From NCBI RefSeq assembly GCF_051014685.1, contig NC_135054.1, positions 6,390,001 to 6,454,000 of the forward strand: 64,000 bases of DNA, given 5' to 3'. The notes below the pieces were generated by a model. The model did not search any database and was not told where the DNA came from. It saw nothing but the letters and a program-made list of their open reading frames with translations. The DNA is from Ptiloglossa arizonensis. Taxonomy: Eukaryota > Arthropoda > Insecta > Hymenoptera > Colletidae. Shown in pieces: positions 46,069 through 59,400 of this stretch; the stretch's first letter is position 1; each line of letters starts with the position of its first letter. Position numbers and translations under genes: made by a program.

Positions 46069-47736
46069 GCGTGTGTGTAACTTCAGCTTCGGTTGAAGAA
46101 ATTCTTATCCACGCTTTCTTCAGTGTTGGAAAACGTTTCACTTTCGAAACGATAGTAAAATTTATATCTGACGATAGTTTAAGTTTCAATTGCGCGCTTC
46201 ACAAACACACTATAGTCCATCCAAAGAGATGTAAACGAGATAAGAGACGAGATATCTAAGTTTACATTAATGCCTGCGTGATCAGTTAAATGGTCTGCAG
46301 CTATTGGTCTATTTTCTTCAACTCCAGAAACGACTCTTACTCAATTGTAGAGGGCTCTTTGAACGGTTTGAAAGAACGTTCGGAATTTACACTGCACGTC
46401 TTCTTTCGAACCACTTGGCTCGAATCGTTTGATTTCTCTCAAGTTGCTCGATTTATTCGAACGGTTCGATCTTTTTTAAAGGAACTCGACATTATTCGGT
46501 TGGTGGTGGTGGTCGTGATAATACTAGTAACAGTAGTTCAAACAGCGATTCAGAATAAACTTTTAATAAAAACAAATGACTTTTTCTAACTTATTCCATT
46601 AATCCCCCGTTATTATCCTATATTTATGGCATATTTGTTTAAAAAGTGATTGTTCGAAAACATAGTTTCTTTATTATATGCACCGTTGATTGTACCAATA
46701 ATTTAACTGTACATCGAATAATCTAAATTATAAAAAGTAAAAATGAAGTTTAGAAAAAATATCCTACGCGATCATTGGGTTCCAGTGTCGTGAAATCGAC
46801 CCTGATTTGATCACGTGCTCATCACGTGCACATTAGATGCAACAGAGTTTTCCACCTAAGGCGATATAAGTTTGGTAAAGATGAGTGTTTGCAAAAAGAG
46901 GAATTCAAAACGTAAAATAAACAAGTAGAATAAATATAACTAATGTGTTTAACTAATATATAACTAATATAAACGAAAATATGTTACTAATTTAGAATTA
47001 TATATGATAAAATGATAAAAAAAATCTTCAAAAACAAAGGAAACATATACATAATACTTGTACATGTATGTCGCCATAATAATTGAAATTAGGATCTTCC
47101 CTTCCTTATGTTCTATTAATATTTACACACAATAAAAAAACGTATACCAGAAAGTGACTAATATTTGTATGTACAAATACAATGTATCTACTAATAGTAG
47201 TATTTACAACGTATCGTATATATGTATACTATATTATAGAATTTTTATATATTTGACTTCCATTAAATAACGAACAAAAATTATTTGAACGTTATTTTCG
47301 ATATGTTCTCTTTTTGGTTCAATACCTTAATTGTACATTGGGTTATACCTTTCTTAGAAAATAAATATATTAGTAACACGTTTTTATATTGTATATAATA
47401 TAATATATAATGATATCATACCGTCAAATAGAATTAACATCTATGTATTTACTGTAAATACAGTACAGTTTTATTTATCTTGTAAAACATTGTCTACCAA
47501 AATTCTAAACTGACCGTATCCATCACTTTTATTAAACAAAAGCTCAAATACATGTTCCACGAAAACAGTTTTTAAAAAAAGTTCCTAATGGTAAAAATAT
47601 GTTTCCATAGAAATATCACAAAAACAGAAACGTTTTTAAAAAAAGTTTGTATGCCCAAAATGTTTCAAACATAGTTTGTATACACATTTAACTTATCTAT
47701 CCTTGCTCTCGAGTTAGCACCACTTTGATATTATAC
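46069..47736. other. AT-rich DNA, no gene recognised
   Basis: Frames at 46071-46259 and 46290-46589 lack recognisable motifs. From about 46900 to 47500 the sequence is very AT-rich with TATA-type low complexity. Confidence 0.45.
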
Positions 47737-47872
47737 TATTGGATTGTACGGAAAGTCATTTCATTTTTTTTTGGTGAAAATGAAACACGATTTTTTTAGA
47801 ATATATAAACATTTTATTAAATTATATATTCTCCATTTTGGAATACGAAATGACTTTCCGAACAACTCAATA
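47737..47872. mobile_element. mariner MITE, copy 2
   Basis: TA at 47737-47738 and 47871-47872 encloses 132 bp with ends TTGGATTGTACGGAAAGT (left) and TTGAGTTGTTCGGAAAGT (right, reverse complement). The interior matches copy 1 almost throughout. The main differences are a much shorter T run and a few base changes. Confidence 0.92.
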
Positions 47873-48610
47873 GTTACACGGATTACTTCACAAAGCACCT
47901 ACTAGAAATGTTTTTTTTTTCAAGAGAACAGACCATCTAAATTCACAAATAGTCAACAAGATTATAAACGAGATCCTGAGCATTGAGTGCAAATATCTAT
48001 ATTTTACACGTCGCGTCTCGTCGACTCGTGATAGTCACTCGCTTACATCACCGTGGATAAAGTTGGCTTTATACGAGAGTCTGAAGAAGAACCCGGAATA
48101 GAAGTTCCGAATACAAATGTCGGTCAGGTACACGAAATTTTTGAAAACAAAACCCACCTTGTTGATACGAGTTTCGGTTGCTCGAACACGACTCGGCTTG
48201 GTACTCCGAGAATTCGTTGTAGGAATAAAGGGGTCGTCCTACTTTCGGGCCTTAAACTTAAGTAACATTTGGATTCGGTCTAACAACTTCTCTCGTGTTA
48301 TTTAAATTCTGGCCACATGTTCCTCGAGAGTTATCTTCTTAACGATCATACCAATTCTAACCATAAAACTACCAGTCAAGTTACTTTCTTTGCTACAACC
48401 AAAAGGAAGCTAGTATAGTTGTATCGTACGTGTTACATTTTGAGAGTAGACAACTGATTTCTTTGCACATTTCTCCTTTCAACTTAATTAATTATATCCA
48501 ACTATATCCTATTCTTGTAGATTTTTCTACTACAATGTGTTACTGAAGATGACTGTAACACAAAGTTGAAAACCTTTTAATAAAAGAACGATGGTTGAAC
48601 GGCATTAAAG
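47873..48610. other. AT-rich DNA with possible retroelement tail motifs
   Basis: Two phrases, CTGAAGAAGAACCCGGAATA near 48081 and CTGAAGATGACTGTAACAC near 48545, the second followed by AAAGTTGAAAACC and AATAAAA, resemble the short conserved hairpin found near the ends of Penelope-like and some other retroelements. No reverse transcriptase was seen. Frames at 48053-48305 are not recognised. Weak assignment. Confidence 0.2.
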
Positions 48611-51600
48611 TTTTATTTTACAAACACGAACCATCGTTATTTTTGATATTTTAATTTAGTTCTATTTACTTCGTATTTAATTGGGGTTTTTCCTTTCGTG
48701 ATTTATTTTCTGCATTTACAACTTGTACAATATAGATGTAAAATAAATAACTCTCCGATATTAAAAACGATGGAAATAAGTAATCCTCCGGTATTAAAAA
48801 ATATAAACGAATAAATTTAATAATACTCCTATATTTAAAAAAAATATTTCTACCTATCATGGTGCCTTTAAGAAAGAAGTAATAGAAATAAAGTATTATA
48901 CTTTATGTTTGAAGTTGATGTACTTATGAAACACCTGAAAGTAAATATTTTTGCTGCTAAATTTTGCATAGTTCCATCAAATAATTATAATTCTTTTGTT
49001 CAAATTAACTTTCTTGACATTGTAAATACTGTAAAACAATTATACCACAATCGAAGTATTGAACGTGTCTTTTGTTTAAATAATAATTTGGAGGAATGTT
49101 GAGGACAACCCGAACGTGAATGGAAAATATACAAATCTTGTTCGGTACTTGTGTTAAATATAATAGAGTTAAGAGTAGGTCCAGAGAGTGTGGGTGTTGT
49201 GAAATAGTGCGCGAAATATTCTTGAAGTCAATTGGTTATAAGGGTGGCTTTAAATTGTACGGAGTAAAAGGGTGTTCCCATGGAATGTTTATGAAAATAC
49301 TCCAGGAAGCAGAAATAAATGAAGAATGTTCGCTTGTTCAAGTTGTAAAATATATGGGGTACACAACCCCTCAGAATCCCTCTGTTAGGGCTGTTTGAAA
49401 GTTTACATGTAAATATAATGTCTGAACAATATAATTCCGGATGAGACAATCTGTATAGAATTAATCGTATTAACGTTTAATCCGCGTCACTAACGAAGCT
49501 TTCGCAAAGTGTTTCTCCCCGATTTTCATAAAACTTCGCGGGTTCGTGAAACGGCTAAAAATAAGATATGAATTTTGTTCAACAGCGGTAACGATGTTTA
49601 AATACCATCTTGAAAATTATTGGAAATACAAAGGAGTTTTTTTCAACGAATTTTTTATGCTTTTCTACACGTTTACAATTAAATCCCAACCGAACCGAAG
49701 ACCTCTGTTAAACGTACCTACTTACACCGAGTCACCGAATTTTTCAACGTTCTCAACTTTTCTTCCAGCAATTAGAAACCTCCCTCGCACGTTGGAACTA
49801 ACGAAAATTTCTATTTATACTCGATGGAGGAAGAACTAGAGATTATTATGAGATTATCACAAAATCAAAGTGAGGCAGAAATACTCGCACTAAGGAACAC
49901 TCGCAAGAAACATCCGCAAAGTTCTTGATAAAAGTTTGCAGATCCCCAAAAATAAGGGACACGTATCTTCTAACACCGGTAGATAACTCGAGTTTAAAGG
50001 ATAAAACTACTCTCCAAACTTTCAACATTCTGATGTTATTTTCAACACTATCGGATGTACGAGAAAGTCTTTTAAAGAAATCCCATACGGTTTTTGATGA
50101 AAAATGACACGGTGTAGACATTAGTGCACTTGATCCATATTATCGTTTCTTGTCTAAAAGTTTATAATATCTTTTATCGATGTTATTTTCTATTAAAATT
50201 GTATTGAAATTGTATTAAAAACTTTTCTACAATAATTTCCGAGATAGTATTGGGGGAGTAAAAATATAGGTACCCTTTATTTTTTTACCACTGGACATAC
50301 ATGCATAGTTTCATCAAAATCGACAGAAGTAAAGAACACTTGAGCCATGTTCTTTCTAACGATGTATGTAAATCTAAAATAAAATCAGACAGTAGAAACG
50401 CACCTTTTTATTCTTTTCGCTTGAGTGCTAAATTCACACTTGAAATTATACCCAAAATTTGTGAAGTGTTCCGAATAAAAAGCAGAAGATACAAAGTTGA
50501 CGATATTTTAATTAATAAAACGAAAGAATATACCACATTGAATCAATATCGTACCTATTATTTTACTTTATTCTGTTTTCCTTCCAAAATGATTACAGGA
50601 ATTTTGCAATTTCTGATACGTTTTTCTTCTAAATTAATTATCGGAATAATTCTCATTTTGTTGGAAGTCAATGTTTCGAGATAAACGTAATTAAAGATCT
50701 GTCTCTGAAATGTATTTTCAACGAATCCATGAAAACGTTCAAAAATTTGCTGAAAATTCAAATAAACTTTATACTCGCTGAAACGAACTGTGAAACTAAA
50801 CATTTAACGCATCCTCGTACGGTTTTATTTCGAGCGAAAATATTGTATTCTTCATTTGTCGAATGAAAATTTTGACACACATTAAAACTTTACGGTTCAT
50901 GTACGCAGATAGAACTCGATAATATCTATTTGAAATTGTTCTCTCGATATTAACGCGGATTGTGTTTTTCGCTCGCATAACCAATATTTTGGAATTTAGC
51001 TCTCGTTAACTGGGCGATTCTGCAAACTTAATATTTCAAAATAAAAATGTCTTGTTCACAGTATAATACAATGTCTGTTTCGTTAAGTAGAAAACATTAT
51101 TTCGAAAGAAAATTGTTTCATGCATTATAATTATTTTTTATTTCCATTTGCTGTTACATCCTCTCTAGAGAACCACAAATACTCTTATTTCGTTTATAAA
51201 AATATTGCACCTATTGTGCAACAATACGTGACAATTGCAAAACAATTATAATATGTAATTAACGATTTGCAGTTGCAGTCCCAGTGATATCCATATACAT
51301 ATTTTCCATATTTACATCTCGATTAGTCTTTCTTCTTTTAATTTTTCTTTTCATAAAGACGAATATGTAGACCTATTTAACTTCGATTAAGTTTTGAAAT
51401 TAAAATTAAATTTATCGTATTTACATAAATGTTGACTCACGCGGAACATACTACCCACTATTACGGATGTACAGTACTATTTACTACGTTAATTCGACAA
51501 CTCACGCTACAACGAAGAAGAATTGCACAATTAATAAAATTCCAACACTTGTGAATTGGAAAACCAAACAAGAACAGTCTTTACGAAAATATTATCGTAT

Positions 51601-52146
51601 TTTATAAACGTTTCGATATTTCGTTTTAACCTTTTTTGATACAACGTTTCATCGATTTAACAAAATTTAGAATTATAACAACGTTAAGCATAAAATTAAG
51701 AAACTACCGACACATACTATAAAACAAGGGTTGCATCCAACAGAGACTACGTTGTTTATACGGTGGGATAATCACATACTCCTTATAGCAGATATTTACC
51801 GAAGCTAACCGGTTAATTTGAGCGTCGCTTTGAAACAAGAATGACTGAGTTTGGTAAATAGAAAATGTGTTATCTAACAACAGGATAACGCTGAATTACG
51901 TATCGTAAAAATAACCTCTGAAAAATTGAGAAAACTATCGGGAAAAATTCTATCGTATGTTGTACAATATATTTCGTGCACATCCTCTGGCTATCTTCTA
52001 TTTCAAAGCCACAGTCATTTTTTTTTTTCTGTGAAAAAACGAATTCGACGATATATCTAGAAGCAATAGAAACTGAACTCGATACACTTTTTATTCAATA
52101 GTGACTGAAATTTTAAAACGAGATACAGGGAAGCCACAAGTTGCGC
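48611..52146. other. AT-rich DNA, no gene recognised
   Basis: Frames of 60-127 codons (49120-49398, 49546-49839, 49846-50121 minus, 50301-50684) were read for motifs and none were found. No transposon ends were recognised. Confidence 0.4.
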
Positions 52147-52147
52147 A

Positions 52148-52188
<41 letters not shown>

Positions 52189-52198
52189 ATATATATAA
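52147..52198. repeat. TA/TG microsatellite
   Basis: Alternating TA with embedded TGTG steps, followed by a T run and more TATA to about 52214. Typical length-variable simple repeat. Confidence 0.97.
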
Positions 52199-52540
52199 AT
52201 TTTTTTTTATATATCGCCATTTATAGATATTGTGTTAGATATAAAAAAAAGTTTTCAAATCTGTCTTTAGAAACCTGTGTTTCAGATTAACTTTTGAAAC
52301 ACAGATTGCACACCAACTGTATCGAAGGGAAAAATATCACAACTAGAAAATGACCTTTATTCAATCGTTGTAAAAAAGTTCTACACGAAACGGTAGACTG
52401 TAAATTAACGCTTAAACTCGCACGATACATTGACCGAGAGATTCGAAATTCTCCATCTTCTATCATTGGTCCTTTGTTTCCTTCGGTGTTTGTATTCGTA
52501 ACAAAGTTCGTTCGACGTATTAGCAAATATGTTTGAAACG
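52199..52540. other. AT-rich spacer
   Basis: Contains a 79-codon minus frame (52287-52526) with no recognised motif. Confidence 0.4.
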
Positions 52541-53450
52541 AGCTGAACGATCATCGGTTCTTCGATGAATTCGCGCGCGAATATCCACGCGATACGAGAA
52601 CAGAATCTCTACGAGTTCTTATGTCGATAGTCTCTCTTATGCCGATGATAAACCACGAGGAGGTTCAATTTCGTTGGCCGAGCGGTCTCAGAAATGCAGA
52701 CGTCGCCGATTTCGTTGAAAATAGGGGAGGGTAGTGTTTCTGGAGAGGCAATTAAAGGTCCTTGGTCGGGTTGGAACCGATCGAGTCTGGAGAAGCACGG
52801 AGCCGAAAGCTCGCGTGAAGAGGGGACGAGGAAAAAGTGTCGTTCTCCTCTTCCATTTCTCTCTGTCTCTCTCTCTTTTCCCAGTTCGGCCACAGGAGTC
52901 ATCGGAAGAAAGCTTTTAAATTATTGCCGACTTACGGGACCGTTTCTTTCGCGTTGCGTTAATTTTACGGTGCAAAGGAAGGATCCCTGCGAGATTCTTT
53001 TTGTCGCTTAGCCTAGCTTTGACTGTGCGGCTCATCGATTTCTTTCGAATAGAGTCACGTTCAATTTCGCCTGTCGCTTCATTACCAACGCCCACCGTGG
53101 TAATTACAGCTCCATCCTGAAAAATCTAATCAGCGCAGGGTTTCAACGCCGTGCTGCGCATCCTACGCATTTGCATAAGACGAGTACGGGCAAATATGGA
53201 CACTAGCGGGAAAATATTCTCCCGAATAAGGTGATTCCTACCTTTTTACGACGAACCGGGATCGAACGGTCCTCGAGCTTCTTTTCGATGCGAACACCAG
53301 AATGGATTACCATAGTGCAATGAATGTTAAACCCGTATGGAACAAACAAGGTGTACCCGAGAAGCGTTTCACCTTCACTAGACACGTGGCGAAGTAATCG
53401 AGGTAGTGGAAAAAATTGGCGACCGTCGGTGTATTATGATCGCATGGATT
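52541..53450. other. GC-richer island with an octamer-like motif
   Basis: A CpG-containing island with opposed frames (52609-52902 minus, 52694-53011 plus) and no recognised protein. A T/C-rich run of CTCTCT type is at about 52859-52880. The word ATTTGCATAA near 53169 matches the octamer bound by POU-domain factors, which fits a regulatory role but is only a single short match. Confidence 0.3.
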
Positions 53451-53819
53451 CCAATGAAAATTGTACGGTATGCGAGTAGCAGGTAATCTTGTATATACCC
53501 AAAGGCAACGCTCTCAAAGATAAATTAATAGCGTTGGTGAGGTTTCGAAGCAATGAATTGTTAATAAATCTATAACAGATCGAAATATAACTTTAACGGT
53601 ATTTTTCTGGATTGTACGAGATCTTGTTGTAGTCTTGACTGTACAAAGTTTTGTCACGACCTTTTCTGCGATCGTGATGTTACAAAATTGTATTAGGCTC
53701 TATTGTATAATCGTGATGAGAGAGAGAAATAGAGATGTTTTAATTATTCATTTTTCTCACGTTCGAAATTGTAGTTGCTTTAGTGAGGTAATATATTTGC
53801 AATTGTAGAGCGTTGTCGT
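53451..53819. other. AT-rich spacer
   Basis: No gene recognised. A short GAGAGAGA run lies near 53718. Confidence 0.45.
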
Positions 53820-53823
53820 CGTT

Positions 53824-53925
53824 GGATCCAAGATGTGGAATCCGATTCGAAGGACCAAAATGTAACGAATAACTTCGAAATGATCCAACCGGTTAGATCC
53901 TGCTCGAAGTACCAGGATGTACCTT
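53824..53925. repeat. short degenerate direct repeat, possible LTR edge
   Basis: GATTCGAAGGACCAAAATGTA at 53845-53865 (its last 20 bases) and CTCGAAGTACCAGGATGTA about 60 bp later are alike, each preceded by GATCC. Such CGAAGGACCA words occur at LTR edges in some insect retrotransposons, but no other LTR hallmark is present. Confidence 0.25.
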
Positions 53926-53929
53926 CGTG

Positions 53930-56900
53930 ACGTCGCTCTTTTTACTGCAATTCGATTTAACGGAGTGCAGTATTTTTTCTCGCGATCGGTAGGTTTGCTT
54001 AATGGAGGTCTCGAGGGCGGACATTTTCACTGGATTCGTTGGTCTTGGTTCAATTACTAAAACTAGTAATTAACGTGTGCATTGGACATCAACGAGATGT
54101 CGTGTGGAGTCTTGGTTTATGGTGCTGGTTGTTTCGATCGACAGTTAGCTACTTGCCAAATTTTCGAAAACGAAGGTTGGCACATTTATGGGGGACAATA
54201 ATAACCTCGTCCATCCGTACTTGCGAGGTTACAGCAATGATAGTAACGAAAGATTATGTATTCTTCCTTGCTTTAAAATAAAGCGTGAACCGTTAAATAT
54301 TTAATTATTGTTCATTAATAAATGTTAATATCTGTTCAATTCGTGAAAATAATAATGTACCATTATTATATATTGCATTGCCTTATTAACTCTAATAAAG
54401 AAATTCAGCAGAATTTGGGTATCGATGTTTTATATTTGAACCGTATAATCTCATTTTGTGTTTCTGTGTTCAATTATAGTAATAGTATCGCTGTACAAAT
54501 AATAAGCCTATCTTTTACGCACATATGCGTATGTATATTTGCGATGCGCACGCGTGTGATATTTAACTAGCATTTGTACGATGTGTACATTGCATGTTCT
54601 GTGTAGTGTATACGATCTATGGTATGTATGTACGTATGTTCTAGTGGTATTTTTGTGGTGCGTGTAAGGTATTTAATATTTTAGTGGTGAGCATAGCTTG
54701 TGCCATATTTTTACGGTGTATTTGGTAATTGTGTGGCGAGTGTGGTTTTAGATGCGGTGCTTAGAGTTTTTACGTAATACTTCTGTAGTATTTGCGACAA
54801 TTGGATTAATTGCAAGAAATTGTGTACGGTATTATATCGACCGTGTTAAGTACAATGCATGCATTTTGGATTTTTTATTTCGTTCGACAATAGTAACTTC
54901 ACTTGTGTATCGAAGAAGAGTACAAAATCAATTTTTAATACAGTATACTTTCATTTTTGATGAACTGAAAAAATATAGGTTTGAATGCGACTTAGTAGAA
55001 TTCGCAAGTTTTGGTCAGACACTACCATTTCGTACGACTTACAAATAATGATGTTTTGTCATTTTATAAGTTTCGTAAAAACCATAACAAAACACGAGAT
55101 CTTCGTTTTGTATACAATAGAATTTTGTACGCAAATACTGTCGTATTTGAATAATTGTGTACGATCTTATCAAATAATTACTCTATTATGTAACGTGTAA
55201 TGCTCTCTAAAGTAGTATAACTTAATATGCGTCATCCTCGCAAACTCTTTACAGTATTAATTCGCAATGTATAGTTCAATATTTGGCTCTCGTCAAGTTT
55301 ATGGAAACGATTATTTAGAAAATAAAAGATATTATTCGCAATTAAAATTAATCGACTGTAACAACGGTACAACAAATAGATAACAACAAGTTAAATAGTT
55401 TTGCTTGTATTTCTAATATAGTCACTAGATGCCAAAATACGCTCGAGAACTATTATTTATTCTGTGAGAATTTATCCTCCATATCTTTCTATCCAAACGG
55501 TATAATTAAGTGTTCTGTTTACCATGCATTATTCTGTACATAAGCATTACTTCTCTCTTTATTGAAAATACATGAAAAATATTTACACAAATGTTACCCG
55601 ATTTCGAGACAGAAACGTTATTACACAATAAATGTCGGTTAAAATTCCTAGAGGTGGTTTTTCCCAATAAATAAAACCAAGTTGAACGAATAAGTATTGC
55701 ATTCAAGAAAGAAGAATTTCCATATCAGATCAAATTGCTTCTACTACCAAAAAAGAAACACTACTGCAGACTATCTAACGATACTGACAAAACATTTTTT
55801 GATAGACAAAAAAAGATTGATTTCTGTAATTTATTTAAACAGAAATAAATTTATAACATTCAAATGTTATATACATAAATTCAAAGATTTTCCGTGTGTG
55901 CATAAGAAGTAAGAGTTTCAACTTTAATGTTTCAGATCCAATTGGTTGTGTTTAAATGTTTCAAAAATTCTACCCTCAGTGTACAAATTTTTCAAAATAT
56001 TTTATTAAATATACATTCCATAGCAATTCTTTCCTCTGAAATGTTCTTGAATGTCTATGGTATACAAATGGAGGCACGAGAATATCTATGGGAATTGTTT
56101 GGGTGATTCTTTCAATTTTACTATATGTACATTCGCAAATTTCTTGCATAAAGTATGCAAATAAGCAGTACGAGCATATTGTGCGCGTCTCTAATTTCGG
56201 GAAGACAGATATGCAATGCAGATATATCCAAAGTCTAGGGTAAAATTTGTTTATAGTACATTAGTTGTTACCGAAAGTTGGAAGAAACTTCAAGATTTTC
56301 AAATGTTAATTAGCATTTGGGAATTTCCTGGTGGGAAATGTGCAAATTAAAACAAAGTGCAAATAGATGCATAAAACTAGTTTTTTTTTTTATAACAACA
56401 GAATGGTCGCTTCCACATCGTAAATTCTATTCTTCCTTTAATTTCTTTTGTTTTATCACACAACTTTTTAACTACTTTTGCTAGAGTTTATTTAGTAGCT
56501 CAATTCTTTCTTTAAAGAAGTGAGCATTTTGCTTATTGTCCCCCGATATAATTAACAATTGATTCGTTCTGGGTTTGGTCTTAGAAACGACCTTTGTTCT
56601 ATAAATTTATTATATTATAATTATCTATGATTTATCTATATTTATTCCTTATTTTCGTGGATTTCGAAATTCGATTCCATTATTCGTTGATAATTTTGTT
56701 CAAGTCAATACCATCATATATAATATCAATTTTTATTATACTTATCGCTTTGTGCGTTGAATTCATTGATTCAGTGAACAGATGCTTTTCATCGAATTTT
56801 TATGCGTTATCGCATTCCGAAACCAATACTTTTTGTAACTGTGAATTGAATAGGTACGGAAATTCTATCCCAATGATTGAAAAAACTTTTGAATATAAGT

Positions 56901-58094
56901 TTTAAAAGCGTATTAACTTTATTTCGATAAAATCGATCAAATTCGGACACAATTAAGAAGTTCGATATTACCAATTTCTGTAAGGAAACAAATTATATTT
57001 CATATAATGCAACAGTAAACAATTTTTTTCTGAATCCTTTCGAAATACAATACTTTTGGGAGGAGATATCGCACTGTTGTGCGAGGTATTTTCGTATTTT
57101 ATAGTCACGTACGATTGATCGTTGCAATTGTCTGGTTGCAAACCTCAGCGTCATGTGCACGCACCATGCCATCGACAAACTAGAATTAAAATTTTCATAG
57201 ATGGTTACCGCTCCATCCACAATAAAAAAAAAAAAGACCTCCGGTCGGTTTGTTTTCGCAACAGTACCTCGTAATCAATGTATCTGCTTGTTGTAGAAAG
57301 TTCTTTCGTTTTATTTATTATTTAATTTTTTTAAATAATTTGATAATTTGACATTTGCAGAACATCGAATAAAAAAAAACGATGTATGATTTTTAACGAA
57401 CCAAGAGTTGAGCCGCATTTCTTGAAATCGATATTGCATTAACTCTTTATACATACACAAATTAATTATACGGTTCTTCCTTTAAGCATTATCCAAATAA
57501 CATAATGTTTTTGTTGACCGAAAATAAGCTTAAATCGCTTTCGAAATAAACACATTTGCAATTTTGATTAAGTACTAAACTACTATTCGAACGTTTTGGC
57601 TATGAATTATTTACAAATTAATAGATCGTATCAATTTGTAAATTTCTTGTATCCGAACCATTTTTGTACTCCAGGAGTCTGTAACACTTACCTGCGCAGA
57701 AAGTATTCGAAATAGAATATAATTATCGAATCGAACTGAATTTGAGTAATTTAACTTTTATAGAACAGAATGAGCAACAAATTCGAGATATCAAGGACTC
57801 ATCGACCATATACAAACACTTTCGTATACTAGCTTACAACAGATCATTATTTTAATGAAACTTTGCGTAAAACGGTTAATTTTGAACAAATGATACGAAT
57901 CCTCAAAGTTGTGAGTGGAAAACATATTCGATCCAATGTCTCGAAAAGAAGTAAAAAATTGTTTACACAGTTAAACTCGCGCTTTAAAACACACACAATT
58001 TTGCTATTTAAACCTTTCTTCAAAAATTTAGTTATAGTTTCCGAGATATGTACCGAATTTGCTTTTCACTCACCGCTTCGAAAGGCACAAACTA
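53930..58094. other. AT-rich DNA with a GT-rich segment
   Basis: About 54540-54770 the plus strand is strongly enriched in G and T (TATGTATGTACGTATG and GTGGTATTTTTGTGGTGCG-like words), a local strand bias. Frames at 54039-54281, 54752-55048, 55697-55912, 56627-56905 and 56993-57220 (minus) have no recognisable motifs. No transposon ends were identified. Confidence 0.4.
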
Positions 58095-58165
58095 TCATTA
58101 AAATCAGTCTCTCAGGTAAGAAGAATTTCTTTATAATATAATGTACGAATATTTTTTGGAACCAC
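58095..58165 (+). repeat. dispersed repeat, copy 2 (partner at 5661)
   Basis: Partner of the 5661-5732 repeat, in the same orientation, with the CTCAGGTAAGAAGAATTTC core. The downstream ATTTTTTGGAACCAC corresponds to CTTTCTTGAGCCAC in the other copy. Confidence 0.55.
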
Positions 58166-58690
58166 TGTATTGCACAGACAATCTTTCAACAACTTGCGCT
58201 GAAACACTCGCTCGGAAACCGTTCTTGTGGAACATCCAGCCATCTATTGCGAAAACAATTCAGTCATCTATTTATAATAAAATAGTACACCAATCCATTA
58301 AGTGCATGTTGTTTAAACTCGATCGTTGGACTTTAATAATTGATTACGAACTGCAGTAATTACCGAGCCAAGTTTCGTGTGAAATTTAACTATCAAAATA
58401 TGATAGATAAATATTTACTTTAGGGGGAGGCAAAGGCACATATCTGCAAAATCTGAAATAGATTTTAATCGTTATAATGGTTCGTTACAGTTTAAGAAGC
58501 TTAATATTGAAATACGAAAGAAGGTAAAGAAATGTTCAATTTTCAGATCTTGATTTTATCTTCTAAGGAAAATTTTTCGTCGACAGAAAAAAATTATGTC
58601 ATTTTAACCGTTGTTAAAATCAGACTTGTAAGTTAGGGTAATTTCCTTATAATACAGTCTGAAGGATACTTTTTTCAGTCACTGTGTACG
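58166..58690. other. AT-rich spacer
   Basis: A 72-codon frame at 58141-58359 overlaps the repeat and is not recognised. Nothing else was seen. Confidence 0.45.
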
Positions 58691-59400
58691 AAACTCTCCG
58701 GGCAAAGTTGCACTCTCTCTGTAGAGCAATACGTTGCTGTGTTCAACTACCTTCGTCACTTTCGTGAACTTCAACGTCCATCTGGAAGCTACGGATTAGC
58801 CTGACAGTTGGTTACAGTGGCCTCGGTGTGAAAATCACGTCGGCTGATTGTTCAGTATCACTCGACCTCGGCGGACGGTGTCAAGCATCTTGAAAGATGC
58901 AGGACTCCATGCGCCGCAGCCAGGGGCTTTTTCCACGAGTATTTAAGTCCCCAGGAATTAATAACCCAGCCCGCGGACACGAAAATTGTCTGGGCTCTGA
59001 ATAGTTGCAATCCGTTACTCCCTGTTTACCTCTCTTTCGTTACTCCCCGTCGAAACTATGCACACGGATTAATTTCGAGACGCGGCTTTCAATGCAAATC
59101 CCCTGAATTCGGTGGTAGGCTATCGTTGGTCGGTAACGACGTCGATGTTCGTAAATATTTACATTAAATCTCGTAACCCCCCGAAACGAAGAACGGTAAT
59201 TACATTGGAAAAGTATCGACGCTAAACTGCTTTGTCGGGTAGCTGGTCTAGTCCAGTTTTAATTGGCTTTATTTTCTCGTTCGACTCGTTAATAAAAGGC
59301 TGAGAAAACAGAATTCTCCAACTATAAATTGCGGAGAACTGTTTCCAACGTGTAGGAAAAAGTTGGATCGAAATCGGGAGAAGGAAAACACCATCGTTTA
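58691..59400. other. GC-richer island
   Basis: A CpG-containing stretch without long frames. Contains GAGTATTTAAGTCCCC near 58938, a TATA-like word in a GC-rich context that could be a core promoter, and a hairpin-like CATCTTGAAAGATG at 58887. No exon was recognised downstream. Candidate regulatory DNA. Confidence 0.3.
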
